DNA from: Alkalimonas amylolytica
GTDB lineage: Bacteria > Pseudomonadota > Gammaproteobacteria > Enterobacterales > Alteromonadaceae
Reading direction: 5' to 3'
Length of the DNA stretch: 64,000 nucleotides
Assembly (NCBI RefSeq): GCF_900107845.1
Contig: NZ_FNRM01000010.1
Coordinates: forward strand, 1-64,000
Positions 52,501 through 59,082 of this stretch are shown one piece after another. Below the pieces are notes generated by a model, which was not told where the DNA came from, did not search any database, and saw only the letters and a list, made by a program, of their open reading frames with translations. The stretch's first letter is position 1. Each line of letters begins with the position of its first letter. A program made the translations under genes and the position numbers.

Positions 52501-53192
52501 TTGGTGTTTTTTACCTTGGTGGTCGGTAGCGTCACGCCATCTTCTTCAAAAATAGCCGCCAGCATCGCTTTTAGCGTATCCATCTTGCCTTCTTTGGCAT
52601 GGACGGCGCTGACCAGCTTTTCGATATGACGCAGCTTGTGGCCACTGGCGACCAGGCTGAAACTAGCCGCCAGCCGGCGCAGTTTGACGCTGTCGGCATT
52701 GTTGCCACGCAGCGCGGCGGCGTCGTTTTGAATAATGCTGCGGTACTCGCTGGTGGCACTGATTTTGGCGGACACCTGCACATCAGGCCGGGCGCGCATG
52801 GCGCTGGCCCAATCGCTGTAGCTCAGCGCCTTCACGCCTTCTTCGCTTTGCTGCAGGTAGAAATCGCTCTGGTAAGGTGCAGCAACAAAACGGTACTCAA
52901 CACCGCCATCGCTCTTTTTGGTCAGCACCACCTGGCAGACATCGCCATTTTCGCGCTGGTATTCGTAGATCAGGTAGCTGTTGGCATAGGGCAGGTAAAA
53001 TTCATCGAATTTTTTGCGGGTCTTTGGCACCACCCGGTTTGGCTGCTCGCCATAAAATACCGGCACCAACCGCTGTAGCGTGGTTTTACCCGAAGCATTG
53101 GTGCCACAAATATTGGTGTGTTGATCAAGCTGCAACTCCACCACACCCGGCAAATGGGTATGAAGCAGCACAATACGAAGTAATTGAGACAT
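49527..53192 (-). CDS. SMC-like ATPase (JetC/MksB-like, DUF3584 type)
   Basis: 1221 aa. N-terminal ATPase half: Walker A Gly30-Thr-Asn-Ala-Ser-Gly-Lys36-Thr, and Tyr66-Leu-Pro, the GKT and YLP motifs I recall as diagnostic for DUF3584. Then a very Gln-rich coiled coil (about 230-530), a compact hinge-like insert (about 540-620, Gly-Trp-Glu-Gln-Lys-Leu-Gly-Lys-Val), a returning coil (about 620-950) and a C-terminal ATPase half with Walker B Trp-Pro-Ile-Asp-Glu-Ile-Gly. The ABC signature region reads Ser-Ser-Ser-His-Gly instead of Ser-Gly-Gly-Glu/Gln. No CxxC zinc hook. Predicted loop-extruding motor of the complex. First gene of the operon; a hairpin precedes its ribosome-binding site. Confidence 0.85.
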   Translation of the reverse strand: MSQLLRIVLLHTHLPGVVELQLDQHTNICGTNASGKTTLQRLVPVFYGEQPNRVVPKTRKKFDEFYLPYANSYLIYEYQRENGDVCQVVLTKKSDGGVEYRFVAAPYQSDFYLQQSEEGVKALSYSDWASAMRARPDVQVSAKISATSEYRSIIQNDAAALRGNNADSVKLRRLAASFSLVASGHKLRHIEKLVSAVHAKEGKMDTLKAMLAAIFEEDGVTLPTTKVKNTKARDWIQQMRQSMRLDRLQQDFERLQQLALQLDGAEAQLAALLPLLEQDEQQLKQQRADAEQQVQSLRQQLQSAKDQYQQQQLEHNSQLAKVEADLHETSARLDRLQQQYDDFDSKDMPKLQRDTDALPLWRETLQELAEQYQLMVEQHGDMERQLEQRKAKLAESFNRLSEQHRAKAKQLQLQKDQTREQQDNKLAALEQAFQSRLQEQQQAFANQLSECHSAIAVLHSQLSASPLTEAEHDELRAAELRLEQAQQQAQQQARQMQQLQKQHQQAQQQREQADQQLETSRKALHSAEQQLQNLHRQLSPEQGSLRHFLRLHYNGWEQKLGKVLDERLLERHDLQPHLLELTDSLYGLQLDIAAIDTPDYAQDEAAIRHRIHSAEQQLEQANSNKAAAEKALKDKYEQAELARAQLEQAEWQLTQYEQNIDYARDARNRLEAQQRELVKQRQACVRSELSSRQQQLEKLQHQQQQDLHGLKDDHNSQKMELKADWQAELQVFDEQMDELERQLERKREDNKSQLRELQQAFAEELSAKGIDPRRLTELKQKQDQLKTEIQSVTERQNELSAWQSFMQLDWQQLRPKLLEQETTLKQQQRTGRQALEQLKADYSQQQKQLDVRKQQHQEQMQHAEQRLVQLKPCLSKLAELHLSSVKPASLAACADVIERLSRTNEALEQRSKLDGALKLAMEQFESMLSKDAGPEFLDRLEHEKRKLPDYAGKREQLPILSDLLRILKDAQQQLLEMGENIGGDLKKFFTVFSDINRRIALQSRRLSEAVADDLVLEGISRSEVRILSTIDELGFWQPLKHFAKLYDDWGASGKALPSEQYLNALADVVELLRADEQYSIESLLRLELHLSEGGSELVIKNDRQLLESSSHGMAYLILCKYLLAFTRLLRGEAKVSIHWPIDEIGTLAYHNVEKLFQACSSNNIVIVGAFPNPESDVLMLFQHRYLIEPSQQDPSKRQLKRIQPKVSRLAERLAQKQQEAS

Positions 53193-53205
53193 AGCGCATC
53201 CTGTC

Positions 53206-53225
53206 GGCAGCCCGATTCGGCTGCC
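53206..53225 (-). promoter_or_regulatory. hairpin in the 5' leader of the SMC operon
   Basis: Perfect 7-bp stem GGCAGCC/GGCTGCC (53206-53212 with 53219-53225) with a 6-nt loop, ending 13 bases before the start codon of the SMC gene. The ribosome-binding site (AGGAT) lies between the hairpin and the ATG. It could mark an operator or a structure that affects ribosome loading. Confidence 0.5.
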
Positions 53226-53293
53226 ATGGGGTCATTTTTGTCGTGTTATAACGGCTATTATCCATGGAATAGAGGGAAATGCCAAAGAGGAAA

Positions 53294-53902
53294 TCAGCTG
53301 TTGTTGTCAATGACGGCACTGCCTGCAGTCAGGTTGCTCAGTTGCTGGCAAAAGGCGGCTTCAGCGCTTTGTGGCAGCCGGATGGTCAGGGTGACCAGGT
53401 GGCTGTAATCGCTGCTTATTAGCTCGCCCTGATACTCGCTCAGCAGTTGCCGTACTTTGCTTTCATCGGCAAAGCCAAGCTGAATGGCAAGTTCTGTCTG
53501 TGGGCTGACGGTAGCAAGCTCAGCCAGTTGTGCGGCTTGGGAGACCGCAGCAGAATAAGCCCGTACCAGACCACCGGCACCCAGTTTGACGCCACCAAAA
53601 TAGCGCACCACCACCGCCAGGCTGTTGCCAAGCTCCCGTTCAGTCAGCACATGCAGCATCGGCCGGCCGGCGGTGCCGCTCGGCTCGCCATCATCGCTGC
53701 AGGCTTGCGCCTCTGGCTGACGGGTATTGCCGATACTATACGCCCAGCAGACATGGCTGGCATCGCGGTAGCGTGCACGGTACTGCTCGACCCACTGCAT
53801 GGCCTCATCGCGGTTTTGTACCGGCTGCAAAAAGGCTAGAAAATCGCTGTTTTTCTCGGTCATGCTGTGTTTGACTGGGGCGGACAGCTCTGTAAAAGAC
53901 AT
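53294..53902 (-). CDS. yigZ: YigZ/IMPACT-family protein
   Basis: About 202 aa. Contains Ala-Cys-Ser-Asp-Asp-Gly-Glu-Pro-Ser-Gly-Thr-Ala-Gly-Arg-Pro and Val-Val-Arg-Tyr-Phe-Gly-Gly-Val-Lys-Leu-Gly-Ala-Gly-Gly-Leu, the UPF0029/IMPACT signature, and a C-terminal DUF1949-like ferredoxin-fold domain. Function is uncertain; IMPACT relatives affect translation control. The start is unclear because two adjacent ATG codons (53905, 53902) lack a ribosome-binding site. Confidence 0.93.
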   Translation of the reverse strand: MSFTELSAPVKHSMTEKNSDFLAFLQPVQNRDEAMQWVEQYRARYRDASHVCWAYSIGNTRQPEAQACSDDGEPSGTAGRPMLHVLTERELGNSLAVVVRYFGGVKLGAGGLVRAYSAAVSQAAQLAELATVSPQTELAIQLGFADESKVRQLLSEYQGELISSDYSHLVTLTIRLPQSAEAAFCQQLSNLTAGSAVIDNNS

Positions 53903-53930
53903 CATATACAATAATTTTCAGCCATAGACA

Positions 53931-54389
53931 TCAGGGCTGTTTTGCACTGATTTGCTGATGCAGCTGGTTCACTTGTTTCAAAGCAGCCGAACCATACCAG
54001 GGGTGTAGCTCAGCCTGCAGGCGACCTGCTTGAATGGCCGGATCGGCTTGCAACCATTGCTGAGCCTCGTCCGGCTCGGCAGTATTTAAAATAAAGATAC
54101 CGCGAAGTTCACCACCAGCCAGCATCGGGCCAGCCAGCACCAGCTTTCCTTCATTGGCCAGGTGGTTGATGGCCGCCATATGGCCGCGCTGCAGCTCGCT
54201 CGCTGTCTGTGGATCCTGCTGACGGTTGGGGCCGGCTTTCAGCAGTACCAGCACGTAACGGCTCATGCCGTAGCTATCAGCGCCAAGTTGTTTGGCCAGA
54301 TCAGCATCAAACCCGGCTGCTGTTTCAGCATGGCTTACCGGCATCAGAACCATTGCAACCAGGCAAAGCAGTATACGAAGAGCGGTCAT
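53931..54389 (-). CDS. exported YciI-like protein
   Basis: 152 aa. Signal peptide to about residue 21 (Ser-His-Ala-Glu). The mature part has a YciI-type ferredoxin-like domain: Tyr-Val-Leu-Val-Leu-Leu-Lys-Ala-Gly, His-Met-Ala-Ala-Ile-Asn, Gly-Lys-Leu-Val-Leu-Ala-Gly-Pro-Met and an Asp-Pro-Ala segment. YciI domains are usually cytosolic, so an exported version is slightly unusual. Catalytic role unknown. Confidence 0.82.
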   Translation of the reverse strand: MTALRILLCLVAMVLMPVSHAETAAGFDADLAKQLGADSYGMSRYVLVLLKAGPNRQQDPQTASELQRGHMAAINHLANEGKLVLAGPMLAGGELRGIFILNTAEPDEAQQWLQADPAIQAGRLQAELHPWYGSAALKQVNQLHQQISAKQP

Positions 54390-54530
54390 GGTGAAATTTC
54401 CAGTGGTAAAATACTCATTTCAGTGTGAGTTAGCCCGCTGGAAATTGCAATGGGGGCCGCTAGTCGAAGTCCGGCAGGCAGGGGCTATATCGGCGGCCAA
54501 GCAGTACCAGCCGGTCTAATAACTACTGCA

Positions 54531-55379
54531 TTAGAATTGCACACCGAACATCAGATTGAGTTGAGTGGCATTTTTCCGGGCATCTTCCCAACGCAATTGC
54601 GAGTACACCAGCTCGGATTGCAGCAGGAAATACTGGCCGAAATTGAACTGCAAGGCGATATTGGCGCCAGTTTGACGGCCGGCACTGTTAAGATCAAAGT
54701 TGAGCTGGCTATTTTCGCTATTTTGCTGAACCGTTAACATTTGCTCGCCTTTCAAATCCCCTTTGTAGATGTAAGGGCCGCCATAGATTAGCAGGGAGGG
54801 ATTTATGCGATAGCCCACTACATAGCCAATATCGTAGCCAGTGGTTTTTTGTTGCCACTCTGAGCGGGTTGCGCGCTGGTTTCTATCCGGAAAGTCTGTC
54901 CAAAAGTTTACCGCTCCATCAAAGTCTTCCTGCTGCCATTGATAGCCAACCACCAGGGCCTGAGACCAATTGCCGGTGCTGGCAGTCTCACGGTGCTGGC
55001 CTGCAAATTGATACTTGGCAGAAACGCGGTGGTTGGCGTGGCGGGTGTAGCCTAGTTCCAGGCCAGGGGCCACTGCGAGGCCAGCGCGGTAGATGGCATC
55101 GCGTTTTTTGCAGCGGTTACTGGTAATAGAGTCCGGGTTGCTACTGCTGTAAATAGAGCAGCCATAATTTACCTGCTGCTCTGCATCCGCGGTTAGGGTA
55201 AATTGGCGCTCTTCAGCATAACCGGTATGCAGTTGCACACTGAGTGGCTTGGCACTGAGCTCTGGACTTTCCATCCGTACCAGGCTCATTGAGGTATAAG
55301 GTGGATTATTAATGCTGCAGCCTGTGACAGCCAGTACTGGGATTAGATAAAAAAATCGTAACCGATTTGCTTTTTTCAT
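54531..55379 (-). CDS. lipoprotein, possible outer-membrane beta-barrel-like
   Basis: 282 aa. Lipobox Ala-Val-Thr-Gly-Cys near residue 21. The mature part alternates in a beta-strand pattern with many Tyr and Gln residues and ends in Phe (Met-Phe-Gly-Val-Gln-Phe), as outer-membrane barrels do, which is odd in combination with a lipobox. No named family recognised. Monocistronic. Confidence 0.62.
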   Translation of the reverse strand: MKKANRLRFFYLIPVLAVTGCSINNPPYTSMSLVRMESPELSAKPLSVQLHTGYAEERQFTLTADAEQQVNYGCSIYSSSNPDSITSNRCKKRDAIYRAGLAVAPGLELGYTRHANHRVSAKYQFAGQHRETASTGNWSQALVVGYQWQQEDFDGAVNFWTDFPDRNQRATRSEWQQKTTGYDIGYVVGYRINPSLLIYGGPYIYKGDLKGEQMLTVQQNSENSQLNFDLNSAGRQTGANIALQFNFGQYFLLQSELVYSQLRWEDARKNATQLNLMFGVQF

Positions 55380-55538
55380 AGGTTAACATTCAGTATTTTA
55401 GTAAATAAATGCGTTTATATCATTGTATGAATGGTTATCGAAAGGATTTTTGCAGGGTGTTTTTGTTACATTTTGTGATTGATTTTTACTTGGTGGCAGC
55501 GGTGAAGCGAGGCAGGGGGGCTCCCCCTGCCGATGCTG

Positions 55539-56603
55539 TTAGAGCACGTAACTGATATGCTGGAAGAACCGCACTGTCAGGTTTTGGTGGTTGCCATCGA
55601 AACCAATGCTTTTGGCAAAGCTGCGCAGCGCTTCTTCCACCTGATTCATAAAGCGGCCATAGCCCATTTCGGTGTGATCTTCCTTGCTTGCCACCAGCAC
55701 AAAATGCGCACTTTCTACCAGATTATTGGCTTGCCAGAAGGTCAGGTACTGCGGCTCACTGCAATCCGGGTTGAAGCTGATTTTTTGCAGTTCACGATTT
55801 TTATCGTGCTGATCCCATTTGCTGCTGCGTACCAGCGGGGTCAGGCCATTGGCCACCATCGCCAGCCGGTCCAGCTTCTTGCCGGCACAGGCTTGCTGGA
55901 ATTTATCCTGCAAGCTCTGATACAGCGGGCTGAAGTCCTCACTGCGCTCATGCAGCAACTGCTGTTTCAGGGCCCGGCTAAGTGGCAAAGTCACAGTGAC
56001 GTAGGTGATTTCGCTGTGCTCGGCCGGTAATTCGCACTGCCGCGCCTGATAGCGTGGGTACAGACCACGCAGCTTGTAACCATAACTTTCTTTGTGGCCT
56101 TTGGTTTTGGCAAAGAGATCGTAAGATAAATGCTGATGATCGCGCAGCTTAATGGCGCACGGCTCGGCTAGCAGTGCTTTAAACTGCTTTAGCAGTTGCA
56201 CCACTTTACCATGGAAGTTAGCGGCCTGGCTGCGCAGCTCTTCACCGGTAGCCAGAAACAGCAAGCGGATTTTACGCGCTTGATAGCCTGGGGTGGCAAA
56301 TAGGTTCTGACCTTCATGGTATTTCGGATTGTAGAAAAACAGAATTTGTTTCTCGGTCTGGAAAGTGTAGGACTCGGTATGAAAGCGCACCACCGGTAGT
56401 TTGTCGTTGGCAATTAAATGCACATTGCGTAGCTGCAGCGCATCGGCCAGGCTGAACAGCTGCTGTGCCAGCCCCTGATAGCAGTCTTCACTGTTGGCAT
56501 AGTGGCGGTAAAAGCCATCGTCCAGTTTGATTTCGGCCAACAGATACTGGTTGGAATGGGCATTGGTGGGAATGTAAACGCGATGCGGGTTGTGCGATGC
56601 CAT
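55539..56603 (-). CDS. DUF3083-family protein
   Basis: 354 aa, soluble. Segments such as Val-Tyr-Ile-Pro-Thr-Asn-Ala, Leu-Ile-Ala-Asn-Asp-Lys-Leu-Pro-Val-Val-Arg, Phe-Leu-Ala-Thr-Gly-Glu-Glu, Ile-Lys-Leu-Arg-Asp-His-Gln-His-Leu and Gly-Tyr-Gly-Arg-Phe-Met-Asn-Gln-Val-Glu match a conserved family of Shewanella and relatives that I recall as DUF3083. No catalytic motif apparent. Function unknown. Its presence supports an Alteromonadales-type host. Confidence 0.78.
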   Translation of the reverse strand: MASHNPHRVYIPTNAHSNQYLLAEIKLDDGFYRHYANSEDCYQGLAQQLFSLADALQLRNVHLIANDKLPVVRFHTESYTFQTEKQILFFYNPKYHEGQNLFATPGYQARKIRLLFLATGEELRSQAANFHGKVVQLLKQFKALLAEPCAIKLRDHQHLSYDLFAKTKGHKESYGYKLRGLYPRYQARQCELPAEHSEITYVTVTLPLSRALKQQLLHERSEDFSPLYQSLQDKFQQACAGKKLDRLAMVANGLTPLVRSSKWDQHDKNRELQKISFNPDCSEPQYLTFWQANNLVESAHFVLVASKEDHTEMGYGRFMNQVEEALRSFAKSIGFDGNHQNLTVRFFQHISYVL

Positions 56604-56664
56604 AGTGGACTCCTTAGGTGCCTGAATGCAATGACACTAAGTCTAGACCATACTGGCGGCTACT

Positions 56665-58986
56665 TTATTGTCCTGGATTAAAGTTTGCTCCTTCTGCTGA
56701 CTGGTCAGCGCTTTGCTGTTGAAGATAGCCAATCAGCTGTTCTGCTGGCATCGGCCTGGCAAAGAAGTAGCCTTGGTAGAGTTCACAGCCCATCTGCAGC
56801 AGCAGATCACGCTCATGGCTGTGCTCAACGCCTTCTGCTATGGTCAGCAGCTTCATGCGTTGCCCGATGGCAATAATGCTGGCGGTCATATTGCGGCAGG
56901 TTTCGTCGTCACGCATGCAATCGACAAAGCTTTTATCAATCTTCAGTTCATCCACCGGCAGTGTTCGCAGCATGCTGAGTGAAGAGTAACCGGTGCCAAA
57001 GTCGTCCATGGAAATTTTGCAGCCGAGCTGTTTGATGCTGCCTAGCAGCTGACAAACATGATCATGGTCCTCAATCAGGATGCTTTCCGTCAGCTCCAGA
57101 GTGAGCTGCTCCGCCACCAGCTCGTGTTGTTGGATCTGGGCATCCAATTGCGGCAAGAAGTCACTGTGCAGCAGTTGCCGGACAGAGATGTTGAGTGATA
57201 GCTGGAAACGTTGCTGGAGCTGTTGCTGAATTTTACTGATGTCGGCAAAAGCCTGTCGCAGAATAAACTGGCCGAGCAGCGGCATCTGCCCACTGTTTTC
57301 CGCGACCGGTACAAATTGATCTGGTGGGATAAAGCCATCGATAGGATCCTGCCAGCGCACCAGGGCTTCCACCCCATACAGCTGCCCCTTGCTATCGATT
57401 TGCGGCTGGTACACCATAAATAGATGCTGTTGCTCGATGGCCGTCCTCAGGCGTTGCTCGATGGCAAAGCGGCGCTGATAATGTGCATCCAGTTGTTTGC
57501 TGTACAGATAGATATTGTTTTTGGTTTTTTTGGCTTCGTACATAGCGACGTCGGCGGCCCGCACCAAATCGTCCAATTGATTGGCATGGTCAGGGTAATG
57601 AGCAATGCCAATGCTGGCACCCAGCACAAAGCGTAATTTTTCCACCTGGTAGGGGCTGGACAATTGCTTGATCAGTTCGCTTGCCAGCTGCATGGCAGCC
57701 TGCTCGGAAGTGGCGGGCAGGAAAATCAGGAACTCATCACCACCGTGGCGCACAATGGCTGCGGAGTTACTGGCCTGCGCCTTAATTCTACGGCTCACTT
57801 CTTTTAGCACCGTATCCCCCAGCTCATGACCAAAAGAGTCATTGATGGTTTTAAAGTTGTCTAAATCCAGAAACAGCAAATAGCAACCGCTCGCTGCAGA
57901 ACCCAGCAAGGTCCCTTTGTATTGGCGAAGATAGTTGCGGTTTGGTAAAGCGGTAAGCTGGTCGTGGGTGGCTTCAAATAACAATTCGGCCCGGCGGGAA
58001 CGATCGGCCTGTGCTATGGTACGAACCAGAAAAAGCAACAACAGTTGGCTTAGAATGTACACCAACAGGTAACGCCATGCGCTGTGCCAGAAGGCCTCCT
58101 GCATCACCTGACTGTGCAATTTTGACACAGCCCATAACTGATAGTCCGGCAAATAGCGGATCACCGCCTGCACACGGCCTTCGGGCAATGCCAGCCGGAC
58201 ACTGTGAGTTTCTTCCGATAATCTGAGTTGTTGCAGATTAAGCCCGGTATTTTCGCCTAATCTGGCTTGCAATTGTTGCAACACGCTGAGTGCAATCGGT
58301 GTCTCATAACGTTCTGCTAAATTCGATACTTCACCGGCAAAAAACTGGTAATAGCCATCTTGCTGGCGGATCAGGGCGACATTGTTCTTTTTTGGCAAGA
58401 GTAATGGTGCGACAAAGGCATTCAGTTCGCGTTTTAAAGAAACACCGAGTGCCATGACAGCCACAGCTTGGCCATCGTCAGATCGAAGCGATTTTCGTAC
58501 AGGAAAAGTCCATGCATCTAAAGATTCAATGTAGTAGATTCGGCCAAGCTCTAGTTTTTCTGAAGCCAGAGCCCGTTCAAACTCACCATGATCCATGGTG
58601 TAACGGCGAAGGTTACCCAGCTGCTCAATGCTTCGGTTGGAGCTCACCATCAGTAAGTCGCCGTCAGTGCGTGCTACAGCATAAGCGGTGGCATAACGAT
58701 TATTTTGCATCAGATGGTCAAGTAGTCGGGTTCCTTGCTCGACATCCAATTGCTCGGCCAACACAAGTTGCACCAATTGATCGTGGTATAAATCGGCCAA
58801 CACTTGTTGTACGGAAAGCAGCGATTGCACAGAAGACGCCAACTGCTGCACCTGAGTATGTTGTTGTTGGCTGTGCTCCTGCAGCACCAATTGCCAGCGC
58901 TGATGCAGGAAAAAAGTCAGCAGCACACAGCTGCCAAGAAAAAGCAGTGCAAAGAGAAACCAGATGTTTTGCCGCAGTTTGGCCAA
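56665..58986 (-). CDS. GGDEF-EAL protein with periplasmic sensor
   Basis: 773 aa. Two membrane helices (about 8-28 and 305-325) enclose a periplasmic dCache-like sensor region. Cytoplasmic GGDEF domain (about 340-500) with intact Gly-Gly-Asp-Glu-Phe, then an EAL domain (about 515-755) with Glu-Ala-Leu-Val-Arg, Asp-Asp-Phe-Gly-Thr-Gly-Tyr, Lys in Leu-Lys-Ile-Asp and Gln-Gly-Tyr-Phe. Both catalytic sites look complete, so it may both make and break c-di-GMP. Confidence 0.94.
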   Translation of the reverse strand: MAKLRQNIWFLFALLFLGSCVLLTFFLHQRWQLVLQEHSQQQHTQVQQLASSVQSLLSVQQVLADLYHDQLVQLVLAEQLDVEQGTRLLDHLMQNNRYATAYAVARTDGDLLMVSSNRSIEQLGNLRRYTMDHGEFERALASEKLELGRIYYIESLDAWTFPVRKSLRSDDGQAVAVMALGVSLKRELNAFVAPLLLPKKNNVALIRQQDGYYQFFAGEVSNLAERYETPIALSVLQQLQARLGENTGLNLQQLRLSEETHSVRLALPEGRVQAVIRYLPDYQLWAVSKLHSQVMQEAFWHSAWRYLLVYILSQLLLLFLVRTIAQADRSRRAELLFEATHDQLTALPNRNYLRQYKGTLLGSAASGCYLLFLDLDNFKTINDSFGHELGDTVLKEVSRRIKAQASNSAAIVRHGGDEFLIFLPATSEQAAMQLASELIKQLSSPYQVEKLRFVLGASIGIAHYPDHANQLDDLVRAADVAMYEAKKTKNNIYLYSKQLDAHYQRRFAIEQRLRTAIEQQHLFMVYQPQIDSKGQLYGVEALVRWQDPIDGFIPPDQFVPVAENSGQMPLLGQFILRQAFADISKIQQQLQQRFQLSLNISVRQLLHSDFLPQLDAQIQQHELVAEQLTLELTESILIEDHDHVCQLLGSIKQLGCKISMDDFGTGYSSLSMLRTLPVDELKIDKSFVDCMRDDETCRNMTASIIAIGQRMKLLTIAEGVEHSHERDLLLQMGCELYQGYFFARPMPAEQLIGYLQQQSADQSAEGANFNPGQ

Positions 58987-59082
58987 ATCTCTTTTCCTCT
59001 CAACCAGATGAAGAGGCAGTGTAGCCTATAAAGCCGGCAGAATCGAATGCTGACCGGCACTGCTTTTGTACTATGCGTCCCA

